Positions 26,618 through 36,078 of a DNA stretch of 64,000 nt are shown here, piece after piece; position 1 is the first letter of the stretch; each line of letters starts with the position of its first letter. The stretch covers positions 124,001-188,000 of the forward strand of contig NZ_MPOB01000004.1 in assembly GCF_002148795.1 (NCBI RefSeq), given 5' to 3'. The notes beneath the pieces are model-generated. The model had not been told where the DNA came from. It worked only from the letters and a program-made list of their open reading frames with translations, and did no database searches. The translations under genes and the position numbers were made by a program. The DNA comes from Oceanibaculum nanhaiense (GTDB taxonomy: Bacteria; Pseudomonadota; Alphaproteobacteria; Oceanibaculales; Oceanibaculaceae).

Positions 26618-27466
26618 CTATGCGCGCCGGCGCAATCCGTGGCCCCTGATCTTGCGCAGGATCATGATGATCTCCCCGCCGCCGCTTTTGCGGATATCCG
26701 CCAGCCAGCCACCATGCGTGGCGCAGAAGACGATGCCGAGCGTCAGAAAGGAGACCGGGCTGAAAGTGAAATAATGGATGTCGTAGATGCGGTTGATCGC
26801 CGCGATGTGGGCCGCGAACAGTTCCCCGCCATTCCGTGCTGCCTGCAACCGGGTGCCGAGATCGTCAATGCGACCCTTGGTGAAATTTTCCTGTTCGGCG
26901 GGGTCGCCCGGCGGCAGGTGGTTGTCTCGGCGGATATTCGCATCGCTGATGGTGATGAACTCGCGCAGCCTGCGGGACGTCTCGGCGATCATGGCGTCCC
27001 GGTCCATCCGGACGAAGTTGCGGTGGGCGCGCCGTATCTCGCGCAGGCTGGATATCGGCCGCCCCCGGTCGAAACATTTATCGGCGGCCGGCACGGTGAC
27101 GTAGAGCACGCCGCCCTGTCGCAGCTTTGCCCACCATGTCTCCAGCGTTCCCCACGGATCGGGCGAATGCTCAAGCGCATGGTTGGCGATCACGAAGTCC
27201 TGGCTTTCTCTAGCGATGAAATCCAGCGAAAAGCCGTCGCCGACATGATGCGTCTCGACAATCGTCTCGCCGGCCAGTTCGGGGTAGGTCTTCTCGTTCT
27301 CGGCCCTGGTCTTGTAATCGACATAGGCGACTGACGCGCCCTCGGGCAACGGTGTCGGCTTGTGCAGGGCGCCGATCTCCAGCCCGTTGCCTTTCAGCCA
27401 GCGCATCGCCATCGCCGGACGATGATCGAGATGATGACGCGGCATCCAAGGGCGATTGAGGATCAT
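26618..27466 (-). CDS. Class I SAM-dependent methyltransferase
   Basis: 282 aa. The SAM-binding motif I is KGNGLEIGALHKPTPLPEG near residue 25, and the later VIANHALEHSPDPWGTLETW matches the methyltransferase-11 type. The second half is longer than the minimal fold and carries an Arg-rich tail (LRKIRGHGLRRRA). Similar proteins act in polysaccharide or small-molecule methylation; the substrate is not identifiable here. It is divergent from the dehalogenase-like gene. Another ATG at residue 8 is possible. Confidence 0.83.
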   Translation of the reverse strand: MILNRPWMPRHHLDHRPAMAMRWLKGNGLEIGALHKPTPLPEGASVAYVDYKTRAENEKTYPELAGETIVETHHVGDGFSLDFIARESQDFVIANHALEHSPDPWGTLETWWAKLRQGGVLYVTVPAADKCFDRGRPISSLREIRRAHRNFVRMDRDAMIAETSRRLREFITISDANIRRDNHLPPGDPAEQENFTKGRIDDLGTRLQAARNGGELFAAHIAAINRIYDIHYFTFSPVSFLTLGIVFCATHGGWLADIRKSGGGEIIMILRKIRGHGLRRRA

Positions 27467-27599
27467 TGAGTCTTACAAGATATGAATTTCAGTATTCCTT
27501 ATATTGAATTTTGCTTTCGTCTGTCTCCTGGCGAAAGCGGCGCCATCTTGGCTGTTGGAATATTTTCCGCAATTCTATCCGCATACAGGGAGGCGGATC

Positions 27600-28487
27600 A
27601 TGTTCCACGGCTTCGGGGAAGGCACGGCGCGTCTGGGCGAGGCGGAGATCTATTATCGCAGCGGCGGCAGCGGACCGCCGCTGCTGTTGCTGCACGGTTA
27701 TCCGCAGACCCATCATGCCTGGCACAAGGTGGCCCCGGCGCTGGCCGAACGCTTCACGCTGGTGCTGCCGGATCTGCGCGGCTATGGCCGCAGCCGGGGA
27801 CCGGCGCCGGATGTAGTGCGCGACCCCGATCATCTGGCCTATTCCAAACGCGTCATGGCCGCCGACATGGTGGCGCTGATGGAAAGCCTCGGCCATTCGC
27901 GCTTTGCGCTGGCGGGTCATGATCGCGGCGGGCGCGTCGGCTACCGGCTGTGCCTCGACCATCCCGAACGGGTGATGAAATTCGCGGCGCTCGACATCAT
28001 CCCGACCCTGGAGAACTGGGAACGGATGAACGCCGACAATGCCATCGCCACCTATCATTGGCCGTTCCTGGCGGTGCCAGCCCCGGTGCCGGAGAAGCTG
28101 ATCGGCGGCGATCCGGATTTCTATTTCAGCCATCTGCTGGAGCGCTGGGCGGTCTATCGCGACCGGCTGGACCCGGCGGCGGTGAAGGAATATCTGGGGC
28201 AGTTCCACGATCCCTACGTTATCGCCGCCACTTGCGAGGATTACCGCGCCGGTGCCGGTATCGACCGCCGCCAGGATGCCGAGGACCGCGCCGCCGGGCG
28301 GAAGATCGTGTGCCCGGTTTTGGTGCTGTGGGCGCGCGGCTATCTCGGGCCGAAAGCGTCCTCGCCGGCGGATATCTGGCGCGGCTGGGCCAAGGATGTC
28401 TCCGAGGTGGCGCTGGAGTGCGGCCATTTCGTTGTCGAGGAGGCGCCGGAGCAGGCGGCATCCGCGCTGCTGGATTTCTTCAGCTGA
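27600..28487 (+). CDS. Fluoroacetate dehalogenase-like alpha/beta hydrolase
   Basis: 295 aa. It keeps the whole active-site set of the Rhodopseudomonas fluoroacetate dehalogenase: nucleophile Asp108 with Arg109 and Arg112 (GHDRGGRVGYRL), Asp132 (LDIIPT), His153-Trp154 (TYHWPFL) and Tyr215 (CEDYRAGA) of the halide pocket, and His276 (CGHFVVEEAPEQ). It is predicted to be a haloacetate dehalogenase that cleaves C-F or C-Cl. ATG 27600 follows AGGGAGG. An in-frame extension upstream lacks family similarity. Activity needs testing, since close relatives are sometimes annotated only as epoxide hydrolases. Confidence 0.87.
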   Translation: MFHGFGEGTARLGEAEIYYRSGGSGPPLLLLHGYPQTHHAWHKVAPALAERFTLVLPDLRGYGRSRGPAPDVVRDPDHLAYSKRVMAADMVALMESLGHSRFALAGHDRGGRVGYRLCLDHPERVMKFAALDIIPTLENWERMNADNAIATYHWPFLAVPAPVPEKLIGGDPDFYFSHLLERWAVYRDRLDPAAVKEYLGQFHDPYVIAATCEDYRAGAGIDRRQDAEDRAAGRKIVCPVLVLWARGYLGPKASSPADIWRGWAKDVSEVALECGHFVVEEAPEQAASALLDFFS

Positions 28488-28573
28488 TCCGACCAATCGA
28501 CCGCATGGTCCGGATGGGCGGGCAGGGCGGTTTCGGCTATGCTCCCGCCGGTTTCGCGGAAGGGGAAAATGTC

Positions 28574-29185
28574 ATGCCGATCATCGCTACCGTCGAGGAA
28601 TTGCACGCGCTGTATGGCGAGGCGTCCGAAGCCTCGCTGGTGAAGGAGGTGGACCGGATCACCCCGGACTATCGCCGCTTCATCGAGGCCTCGCCCTTCG
28701 TCGCACTGGCCACATCCGGACCGGAGGGGCTGGACTGCTCGCCGCGCGGCGACAGGGCGGGCTTCGTGCGCATCGCCGATGAGCAGACGCTGCTGATGCC
28801 GGACCGGCGCGGCAACAACCGCGTCGATTCGCTGGTCAATATCGTGCGCGATCCGCGCGTGGCGCTGCTGTTCCTGATCCCCGGTTCCGGCACCACGCTG
28901 CGGGTGAACGGAACGGCGCAGCTCTCGACCGATCCGGAACTACTGGACAGCTTCGCGGTGGAGGAGAAGGCACCGCGCAGCGTCATCGTCATGAAAGTGG
29001 GGCGCGTCTATTTCCAATGCGCCCGCGCCATCGTGCGATCCGAGCTGTGGAACCCGGAGCGCCATGTCGATCCGAAGAGCCTGCCGACGCCGGGCCGCAT
29101 CCTCGCCAATCTGTCGGAGGAGACGGTGGGCGGCGACGCCTATGACAGGGACTGGCCGGAGCGTGCCCGCAGGAGCATGTGGTAG
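28574..29185 (+). CDS. Pyridoxamine 5'-phosphate oxidase-like flavoprotein (MSMEG_1061 type)
   Basis: 203 aa. A split-barrel FMN-binding fold is suggested by ASPFVALATSGPEGLDCSPR, FVRIADEQTLLMPDRRGNNR, DSLVNIVRDPRVALLFLIPG and TLRVNGTAQL. These are diagnostic of the PNPOx-like MSMEG_1061 group. The C-terminal FQCARAIVRSELWNPERHV is also conserved in it. It is probably a flavin-dependent oxidoreductase; the substrate is unknown. It lies 86 bases behind the dehalogenase-like gene and may be co-transcribed with it. Confidence 0.88.
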   Translation: MPIIATVEELHALYGEASEASLVKEVDRITPDYRRFIEASPFVALATSGPEGLDCSPRGDRAGFVRIADEQTLLMPDRRGNNRVDSLVNIVRDPRVALLFLIPGSGTTLRVNGTAQLSTDPELLDSFAVEEKAPRSVIVMKVGRVYFQCARAIVRSELWNPERHVDPKSLPTPGRILANLSEETVGGDAYDRDWPERARRSMW

Positions 29186-29206
29186 TCGGCTAGCAGGCGG
29201 GGCGGG

Positions 29207-29542
29207 CTATTGCGTCAGGTTCGGCACGAACATGCAGCGCACATGCCCTTTCCAGAAGCACAGCCAGAAGCGCTCGTCGATCGAGGTGTAGATGCCGCGG
29301 TTGCGGTCCGGCCGCACCACCTGCCCGGTCGAGGTGATGACATAGCCGCTCTCGAAGGCGACGACCTCGCCCTTGCGCGCTGGCCGGCAATCATCCACGC
29401 CGCAGCAATGCAGGCCATCCGTGCCCATGTAGCGCGGGTCGCTCTGTATCCAGTAGGCATCGCCATGCACCAGCGTCAACAGTCCCATGCCGGCGGCGAG
29501 GGACGGCGTCAGGCCTGCGAGGGCGGACAGCGGACCGATCAT
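29207..29542 (-). CDS. Small cysteine-containing hypothetical protein
   Basis: 111 aa with a hydrophobic N-terminus (LSALAGLTPSLAAGMGLLTL) that may be a weak signal peptide. The rest carries a conserved-looking LHCCGVDDCRPARKGEVV and a late FWLCFWKGHVRCMFVP, five Cys in all. This matches a small family of secreted alphaproteobacterial proteins with CC-x3-DC and C-x6-C motifs and no known function. It is convergent with the PNPOx-like gene. The start is not certain. Confidence 0.65.
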   Translation of the reverse strand: MIGPLSALAGLTPSLAAGMGLLTLVHGDAYWIQSDPRYMGTDGLHCCGVDDCRPARKGEVVAFESGYVITSTGQVVRPDRNRGIYTSIDERFWLCFWKGHVRCMFVPNLTQ

Positions 29543-29756
29543 GTTCAGTTCCAGCCGGTTTTTCTAATGAACCATGGCATGGAAAGGCGTGGCGCGCCAA
29601 CTTTGCACGTGCCCTGGGCCACCAACCAAGCAGTTGGCTTTGTCGCCAAGAAATCGAAGTAAATTACCTGATATTTTAACTAACTATCGGCATAACCTTT
29701 TGTTAATTACTTGGGAATAAGAAGAGGCGGTAATCATAATCCATAAGGATATCGCC

Positions 29757-31847
29757 ATGTTCGCCAAGGGCATTCGCATTGCCAACCTGCTGACCGGCCT
29801 GTTCGCCGTGCTGCTGGTCTTCCTGCTTACTTTCTGTATCCGTGAAATGATCACGGCCGTCTCCGACCAGCGTCAGGCTGGCGAGGTCCTGATCCAGGCC
29901 AATGCGGCCCGTGACGTGTTCAATGCGCTGCAGAACACGCGGCTCGAGCGCGGTCCGGTAACCAGTGCGCTGAAGGCGGACGCGTTGGCGGGTAACGGGT
30001 TGCTGGAAACGATCACAAAGGTGCGCGGCCTGTCCGGCCCGGCAACCGACGCGGTCATCAAGGCCTGTGGCGAGATCGATTGCGGCGCCGATGTCTCTGT
30101 GCAGAAGCTGACGGCGGCGCTCGACAAGCTGAAGGCGCTGCGCACCGAGGTCGATCCTGGCCTGCGCGGCCCGCTCGCCAATCGCCGTGCCGGTCTGGCC
30201 GATGAGTGGCAGAAGAGTGCTACCGTCATGGTGAAGCTGCTTGAATCCATCAACGATCATCTGGGCACCGAAATGCGCCTTGCCGGCTCGATCAGCGCCG
30301 AGCTGATCGCCATCAAGGATGCCGCCTATCTGACCCGCGATGCGGTCGGGCTGGAGCGTGTCGTGGTCGGCGACGCCATCGACGCCGGCAGCGTGAAACC
30401 GGCTCAACAGGCGCGCATGCTGGTCTGGCGTGGTCAGGCCAAGGCGGGCTGGAGCCAGCTGGCGATGCTGGTGTCGCGCGATGGGGTTGATCCCCAGGTC
30501 GCGGCGGCCTTCGCCAAGGCGAAGACGATCTACATCGATACGCTGATCCCGGCCCGCGACAAGATTGATGCGGCCCTTGCGGCGGGCACTGCCTCGCCGG
30601 TCTCCAAGGCGGAATGGGGCAAGATCAGCGTCGCGGCGCTGGACGATATGGTCGGCGTTTCCACCACCGCGCTCTCCTCGCTGGCGGATTACGCGGCGGA
30701 CCGCAATGCCGACGCCCAGATGAAGCTGGCGATGAATGCCGGCCTGCTGCTGCTGGCCCTGGCCATCGGTGTTGCCGGTCTGCTGATCGTGCGCGGCCGG
30801 GTGACCCGGCCGATGGCCGGAATCACCGAGGCCATGCTGCGTGTTGCCGAGGGCGACCTCGACGGCGAGATTCCCTACAAGGACCGCAAGGACGAGATTG
30901 GCGATCTGGCTGGCACGCTGGTGGTGTTCCGCGACAATGCGGAGGCCCGGCGCCGGATGGAAGCCGCGACTGCCGAAGAGCAGCGCAAGCGCACTGAGCG
31001 TCAGCAGGTGATCGAAAACCTGCTGGTCAATTTCGACAACAGCGTGTCGGGCGTGCTGGGCGCCGTCGCTGCCGCCGCGACGGAGCTGGAACGCACGGCC
31101 ACCAGCATGACCGACGTTGCTCAGGTCACCAGCGACCAGGCACTGGCGACATCGGAGGCGGCGCAGCAGACCTCGGCCAATGTGCAGACCGTGGCGGCCG
31201 CGACCGACGAGATGTCCAGCTCGACCGCCGAAATCGCCCGTCAGGTCGAGGAAAGCACCAAGGTTGCCCGTCAGGCTTCGCAGGAAGCCGAGCAGACCGG
31301 CACGATTGTCGAGGAGCTGTCCAATTCGGCCAAGCGCATCGGCGAGGTTATTGGCCTGATCAACGACATTGCCGAACAGACCAACCTGCTGGCGCTGAAC
31401 GCGACCATCGAAGCGGCTCGCGCCGGTGAGGCCGGCAAGGGCTTCGCGGTCGTTGCCTCGGAGGTGAAGAATCTGGCCAGCCAGACCGCCAAGGCGACCG
31501 AGGATATCGTCGCGCAGGTCAATGCCATGCAGTCGGCGACCGGCTCCACGGTGCAGGCCATCGCCTCCATCGCGGCGGTTATCGCCCAGGTGAACGAAAT
31601 CTCCGCCACCATCTCCGCCGCCGTCGAGGAGCAGAATGCGACCACGGCGGAAATCGCCCGGAATGTGCAGCAGGCGGCCTCCGCGACCGAGGGCGTGACC
31701 GGGAATATCGGCAAGGTGAGCGAGGCGGCCGAGCAGACCGGTGCCGCCGGGGCCGAGGTGCTGGGTGCGGCCCAGGAGCTGTCGGAAAAGTCGGAGCAGA
31801 TGCGCCGCGAGATCGAGACCTTCCTGACCGATATCCGCGCCGCCTGA
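29757..31847 (+). CDS. Methyl-accepting chemotaxis protein
   Basis: 696 aa. TM1 is at residues ~8-28 and TM2 at ~323-343 ([18 protein letters not shown]), with a ~295-residue periplasmic sensor between them. It has a HAMP domain (~345-400) and a signalling domain (~440-690) with the hairpin tip [20 protein letters not shown]. The ligand cannot be inferred, since the sensor region has no recognisable motif. It is an orphan; no che genes are nearby. It is followed by a clear terminator. Confidence 0.94.
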   Translation: MFAKGIRIANLLTGLFAVLLVFLLTFCIREMITAVSDQRQAGEVLIQANAARDVFNALQNTRLERGPVTSALKADALAGNGLLETITKVRGLSGPATDAVIKACGEIDCGADVSVQKLTAALDKLKALRTEVDPGLRGPLANRRAGLADEWQKSATVMVKLLESINDHLGTEMRLAGSISAELIAIKDAAYLTRDAVGLERVVVGDAIDAGSVKPAQQARMLVWRGQAKAGWSQLAMLVSRDGVDPQVAAAFAKAKTIYIDTLIPARDKIDAALAAGTASPVSKAEWGKISVAALDDMVGVSTTALSSLADYAADRNADAQMKLAMNAGLLLLALAIGVAGLLIVRGRVTRPMAGITEAMLRVAEGDLDGEIPYKDRKDEIGDLAGTLVVFRDNAEARRRMEAATAEEQRKRTERQQVIENLLVNFDNSVSGVLGAVAAAATELERTATSMTDVAQVTSDQALATSEAAQQTSANVQTVAAATDEMSSSTAEIARQVEESTKVARQASQEAEQTGTIVEELSNSAKRIGEVIGLINDIAEQTNLLALNATIEAARAGEAGKGFAVVASEVKNLASQTAKATEDIVAQVNAMQSATGSTVQAIASIAAVIAQVNEISATISAAVEEQNATTAEIARNVQQAASATEGVTGNIGKVSEAAEQTGAAGAEVLGAAQELSEKSEQMRREIETFLTDIRAA

Positions 31848-31871
31848 TCCGGGCAGCAGTGACTACAGGAG

Positions 31872-31902
31872 ACGCCGGGCCTCGTGCCCGGCGTTTTCTT
31901 TT
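31872..31902 (+). terminator. Intrinsic terminator after the MCP gene
   Basis: Stem ACGCCGGGC / GCCCGGCGT with loop CTCGT, followed by a T-rich tract (TTTTCTTTT). It lies 24 bases after the stop codon. Confidence 0.9.
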
Positions 31903-31972
31903 GCGCGCCCTCTTTCCCCGGTGGCGGGCCATGCTATCGTCCGGTTACGTCCTGTGACCGTTCCGGATTCTC

Positions 31973-33208
31973 ATGCCGACACCGCCTGACGCCGCATCGC
32001 CGACGCCGCTCCGCTGGCTTGTCCTGTTCGGCGTGTGGATCGTCTATTGCTGCTTCGGCCTGACCATCGCCGGGCTGGCCCCGCTGATCGGGCCGATCAC
32101 CCGTGACCTGTCGATCAGCAACACGGCGATGGGCGGCGTGCTGGGCATCTGGCAGCTGGTCTATATTGGCGCCGCCATTCCCTGCGGTGCGCTGCTCGAC
32201 CGTATCGGCGCGCGCTGGGCGCTGCTGCTGGGGGCGGGCATCATCGCCTTGTCGGGTTATCTGCGCGGCATGGCGGAGGGTGCTGCGCTGCTCTATCTGG
32301 CCGTGGCCCTGTTCGGCATCGGCGGTCCCATCGTCTCCGCCGGTGCGCCGAAGGTGATCGCACGCTGGTTCACGGGGTCGGAGCGCGGCTTTGCCATGGG
32401 CATCTACATTACCGGGCCGAATATCGGCGGCATCATTGCCTTCTCGCTGACCAATTCCGTTCTGATGCCGGCCTTTGGCGGCGACTGGCGCGCCGTGTTG
32501 TGGCTGTGGGCGACGGTATCGGTGGCGGGCGGGCTGCTGTGGCTGGCGATTGCCAGCCTGCCGGCGGTGCGCGCACGGGACGATGCGGCGGAAGCCGAGG
32601 CGCGCCGCGACGGGCAGGGCGGCGGCGTGGCCGAACTGCTGCGTATCCCGGCGGTGCCCATCATCCTGATCATGAGTGTCGGCATCTTCACCTATAATCA
32701 CGGCCTGAATAACTGGCTGCCGGAATTGCTGCGCGTGTCGGGCATGACACCGGCCGAGGCCGGCTACTGGGCGGCGGTGCCGACGCTGGTCGGCATCCTG
32801 GGGTCGCTGGTCATCCCACGCCTTGCGACACCGGCGCGGCGGCTGCCGATCCTGGCCGTGCTGTTCGTCCTTGCCTTCCTGTCCTGCCTGCTGATCGGTA
32901 CGGTGTGGCAGCCGGGCCTGATGACCGGCCTGGTGCTGCAGGGCATCGCGCGCTCCTCCCTCATGACCATTGCCATCCTGATCCTGGTGGAAACGCCGGG
33001 CATCGGCACAAGGCGGGCCGGGGCGGCCAGCGGGCTGTTCTTCGCCGCCGCCGAGGTGGGCGGGGCGGGCGGCCCCTTCGCGCTGGGGTTGCTCTACGAT
33101 GCGACGGGCGGCTTTCAGGCCGGCCTCACCCTGCTGGCGGCGCTGTCCGCTGCGATGCTGCTGTGCGTCGCGCTGCTGTACCGTCTGGCCCGGCGACAGG
33201 CCGCCTAG
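31973..33208 (+). CDS. MFS transporter (CynX/NimT-like)
   Basis: 411 aa, about 12 helices. N-terminal WIVYCCFGLTIAGLAPLIGP and the loop GALLDRIGARWALLLGAGI match the MFS 2-3 signature. The overall form resembles the CynX/NimT or oxalate/formate-type antiporters. The substrate is unknown. Its stop TAG shares the CTAG palindrome with the convergent membrane hydrolase gene. It stands behind the MCP terminator and probably has its own promoter. Confidence 0.87.
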   Translation: MPTPPDAASPTPLRWLVLFGVWIVYCCFGLTIAGLAPLIGPITRDLSISNTAMGGVLGIWQLVYIGAAIPCGALLDRIGARWALLLGAGIIALSGYLRGMAEGAALLYLAVALFGIGGPIVSAGAPKVIARWFTGSERGFAMGIYITGPNIGGIIAFSLTNSVLMPAFGGDWRAVLWLWATVSVAGGLLWLAIASLPAVRARDDAAEAEARRDGQGGGVAELLRIPAVPIILIMSVGIFTYNHGLNNWLPELLRVSGMTPAEAGYWAAVPTLVGILGSLVIPRLATPARRLPILAVLFVLAFLSCLLIGTVWQPGLMTGLVLQGIARSSLMTIAILILVETPGIGTRRAGAASGLFFAAAEVGGAGGPFALGLLYDATGGFQAGLTLLAALSAAMLLCVALLYRLARRQAA

Positions 33209-34746
33209 CCGGCGCTGAACAGCGGGAAAGTGACTCCCAGCGACCAGGCGAGACAGAGACCGAGGCCGATTCCCGCGGACACCGGCCCGCTGCGCTGTCC
33301 GATCCATCTTCCCATCAGGCCGTGCATGAGCAGGAACAGGAGCAGCACCGGCAGGATGATAAACAGGAACATCAATCTCTCCGGGTCCAGAAGGGCCGCT
33401 CCGGCCAGCGACAGGAGCAGGGCGGTCCGTGCGGCGATGCGCTGCCACCAGCGCCCGCTGCCGGCACCGGTCAGCACACTGTCCGCCACCATGAACGGAA
33501 TGGTGCCAATACACAGGATGGCGATGATCGTCAGCCGTTCGGCATTCGGCACGAAGCTCGCCGCATAGCGGTCCATCGCGAATCCGAAGACGGCGATACC
33601 CCAGATTGCGAGCAGCAGGATGGCGGGGATCGACAGCGCCCGTCCGGCGATCCGCCAGACCAGTATGAGTTGCAGCCCGCCATAGACCGCCAGATGGGCC
33701 ATCAGATAGTCGGCCACCAGCACCGGCATGAACGGCACATAGACCGCCGTGCCAACCAGCGGCACCAGAAAGGCGGGAAGCAGAAGTGCCATCCAGAATC
33801 GCCGCGCCGGGATGGCGATGGCGGGCTGCGGCCGGCGCGGCAGCAGACGCGAGAGCGGGTGCAGCAGGGCGACGATTCCGCCCAGCAACAGCACGATCCA
33901 CAGGCCAGGCTGGACAATGGGGCCGTCGCTCTTCCGTCCGAACGCATCATCCAGCCAGGCGCGCGCCTCGCGCAGTGCGGTGGCGCTGAACAGCACACCG
34001 ACATGTTCGACGGCGGGGGCGACGACGGCCCGGCGCACGATGCCGCCGGCGCTGACACTCTCGCCTTCGCCGGCATCCGGCCGGAGCTGCCGCAGATTGT
34101 CGAGTGCGACGCTGCGCAGGGCGCCTTCCCACTGGCCACTGATCATGAGCAGCCGGTTGGGTTCGGTCGCAGTTACTGCACCGGAGAACATGGAGATTGC
34201 AACAATGGCGGCGATGGGCGTTCCGGCGGCGCGCTCGGCGATCGCGGCGCGCACGATGATGTCGGTCGCCATCGAATGGCCAAGCAGGGCGACGGCGCCG
34301 GTAACGTTAGGCAGGGTGCGCCCGGCGGCGATCACACGGCGCGTCTCGGCGACAAGAAGCGCGGTCGTGCCGTCGATCGAGGTCACGTCCCCGGACATCG
34401 GCACCGGATTGCGCCCATGCCCCTCGAAATCAAACGCCAGGACGGTATAGCCCGATTGCGCCAGCGTCAGCGAATAAGCCTGCATCAGCTGGCGGGAACC
34501 GGCGAAGCCGTGCGCCACCACGACCAGCGGGCTGCTGGCCTCCCCGGTATTGCCGGCCTTGCGGTACAGGGTGGCGGGCGTGGTGCCGATGCGCATCTCG
34601 GATATATCGAGACCCGACCGTCCCTGCTCCAGCTGGACAATGGAAACACAGATAGCAACCAGCGCGACGAGCGCGAGCAGCCAGTGTCCCGCAATTCTTC
34701 CGGTTTTCGGCGGCTGGCCGGCTTTTGGGGGAGTGTCGTGGCTCAA
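33205..34746 (-). CDS. Membrane-fused alpha/beta hydrolase
   Basis: 513 aa. One N-terminal membrane helix (HWLLALVALVAICVSIV) precedes an alpha/beta hydrolase domain with VVVAHGFAGSRQLMQAYS, FDFEGHGRNPVPM and the elbow LLGHSMATDIIV. The last small residue of the G-x-S-x-G box is Ala. From about residue 275 six to eight helices follow (LWIVLLLGGIVALLHP and on). This two-part layout suggests a membrane serine hydrolase of unknown substrate. It is convergent with the MFS gene and divergent from the bciA-like gene. Confidence 0.8.
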   Translation of the reverse strand: MSHDTPPKAGQPPKTGRIAGHWLLALVALVAICVSIVQLEQGRSGLDISEMRIGTTPATLYRKAGNTGEASSPLVVVAHGFAGSRQLMQAYSLTLAQSGYTVLAFDFEGHGRNPVPMSGDVTSIDGTTALLVAETRRVIAAGRTLPNVTGAVALLGHSMATDIIVRAAIAERAAGTPIAAIVAISMFSGAVTATEPNRLLMISGQWEGALRSVALDNLRQLRPDAGEGESVSAGGIVRRAVVAPAVEHVGVLFSATALREARAWLDDAFGRKSDGPIVQPGLWIVLLLGGIVALLHPLSRLLPRRPQPAIAIPARRFWMALLLPAFLVPLVGTAVYVPFMPVLVADYLMAHLAVYGGLQLILVWRIAGRALSIPAILLLAIWGIAVFGFAMDRYAASFVPNAERLTIIAILCIGTIPFMVADSVLTGAGSGRWWQRIAARTALLLSLAGAALLDPERLMFLFIILPVLLLFLLMHGLMGRWIGQRSGPVSAGIGLGLCLAWSLGVTFPLFSAG

Positions 34747-34852
34747 TCCGGTGGCTTTCCTGCCCTATGGCTTCCCTGCGACGAGTCGATATCGCTGCGC
34801 GTTCCGGTTACTCTCTGCGACACAGGCGTCCAAATCAACGTGCCGGTTGCTC

Positions 34853-35890
34853 ATGGTCCCGACATCGCCGACTGTTCCATCCGCGCAAACGCGATCCCCG
34901 CGGCCGCGCCGCGTGTTCGTGCTGGGCGCGACCGGAACCATTGGACGGGCCACGGTGCGCGCGCTCGTTGACCGGGGGCATGAGGTGGTCTGTTTCGTGC
35001 GCCCGCGTGCCGGGCCGGGTGGCGCGCTGGGCCCCGGCGACATCGCGGAACTTCTGCCGGGCGCCAGCCTGCGTTATGGCGATGTGACGGATGCCGGCTC
35101 AATCGCGCGCGACGGCTTCCGCGGCGAGGCGTTCGATGTGCTGGTCTCCTGCCTCGCCTCGCGCACCGGCAGGGCCCGCGATGCCTGGAAGATCGATCAT
35201 CAGGCCCATGTCGATGCCCTGGCTGCCGCGAAACAGGTGGGCGTTGCGCACATGGTGCTGCTGTCGGCGATCTGCGTGCAGAAACCGCTTCTGGCCTTTC
35301 AGCACGCCAAGCTCGCCTTCGAGCAGGAACTGATCCACTCCGGACTGACCTATTCCATCGTGCGGCCCACCGCCTTCTTCAAATCGCTGTCCGGGCAGGT
35401 CGAACGCGTAAAGCAGGGCAAGCCGTTCCTTGTCTTCGGCGATGGCCGCCTGACCGCGTGCAAGCCGATCAGCGATGGCGACCTCGGCCGCTATCTTGCC
35501 GACTGCCTGGACGATGAAGAGCGCTGGAACCGTATTCTGCCGATCGGTGGGCCAGGCGATGCGATCACGCCCCGGCAGCAGGGCGAGATGCTATTCGCCC
35601 AGCTGGGCCGCGAACCCCGGTTCCGGCAGGTGCCGCTGGCGCTGCTCGGGGGCATCCGCTGGGTGCTGGCCACACTCGGCAGGGTAAGTCCGAAAATGGC
35701 GGACAAGGCGGAACTCGCCGGCATCGGCCTCTACTATGCCAGCGAATCGATGCTGGTCCTGAATCCAAAGACCGGGGCGTATGACGCGGACGCGACGCCC
35801 TCCACCGGAACGGAGACGCTGGCCGGGCACTATGTGCGCCTGATCCGCGGCGAGACCGGGGACGATCGGGGCGATCACGCGGTGTTCTGA
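34853..35890 (+). CDS. bciA: Divinyl chlorophyllide a 8-vinyl-reductase-like (BciA)
   Basis: 345 aa NAD(P)-binding enzyme. The N-terminal RVFVLGATGTIGRATVRALV, ASRTGRARDAWKIDHQAHVD, LLSAICVQKPLLAFQ and YSIVRPTAFFKSLSGQVERV, and the very end GDHAVF, are close to BciA, which reduces the 8-vinyl group in bacteriochlorophyll synthesis. No other bch, puf or crt gene is in the window, so a phototrophic role is not proven. I chose the ATG at 34853; the frame is open upstream, opposite the hydrolase, but without family similarity there. Confidence 0.82.
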   Translation: MVPTSPTVPSAQTRSPRPRRVFVLGATGTIGRATVRALVDRGHEVVCFVRPRAGPGGALGPGDIAELLPGASLRYGDVTDAGSIARDGFRGEAFDVLVSCLASRTGRARDAWKIDHQAHVDALAAAKQVGVAHMVLLSAICVQKPLLAFQHAKLAFEQELIHSGLTYSIVRPTAFFKSLSGQVERVKQGKPFLVFGDGRLTACKPISDGDLGRYLADCLDDEERWNRILPIGGPGDAITPRQQGEMLFAQLGREPRFRQVPLALLGGIRWVLATLGRVSPKMADKAELAGIGLYYASESMLVLNPKTGAYDADATPSTGTETLAGHYVRLIRGETGDDRGDHAVF

Positions 35891-35990
35891 TCCGATCTCA
35901 GATCGCCGTGTCCCGCCGGGATCCGGCCTGACCCGCTTCATATAATCGCACTGAAGGCTTGCGCTTCACGCCGTCTGTCTTTACAGAGAA

Positions 35991-36013
35991 ATGATAATTA
36001 GTCGCATTATTAG
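35991..36013. promoter_or_regulatory. Fur-like box upstream of the TonB receptor
   Basis: The AT-rich ATGATAATTAGTCGC then ATTATTAG holds ATAAT-N7-ATTAT and resembles a Fur or Irr site. It lies 65 bases before the ATG at 36079. Iron-responsive repression of a siderophore receptor would be expected. Confidence 0.55.
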
Positions 36014-36078
36014 TTGGGTCGGATACATCTCCGGCGCGGCTAAGGCCATTGTTTTTCAAGTCTTCACGGAGCGTAGCG

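Noticed and set aside
31934-33901. Minus-strand open frame of over 600 codons across the MFS gene
   Set aside because: Antisense of a 12-helix transporter; translation is low-complexity and Arg/Gln/His-rich.
34550-34852. In-frame extension upstream of the bciA-like gene
   Set aside because: It lies opposite the hydrolase N-terminus, has no similarity to BciA, and the family length is met from the later ATG.
32905-34971. Plus-strand open frame of nearly 700 codons opposite the membrane hydrolase
   Set aside because: The hydrolase motifs on the minus strand are convincing; this frame has no motif and no suitable start.
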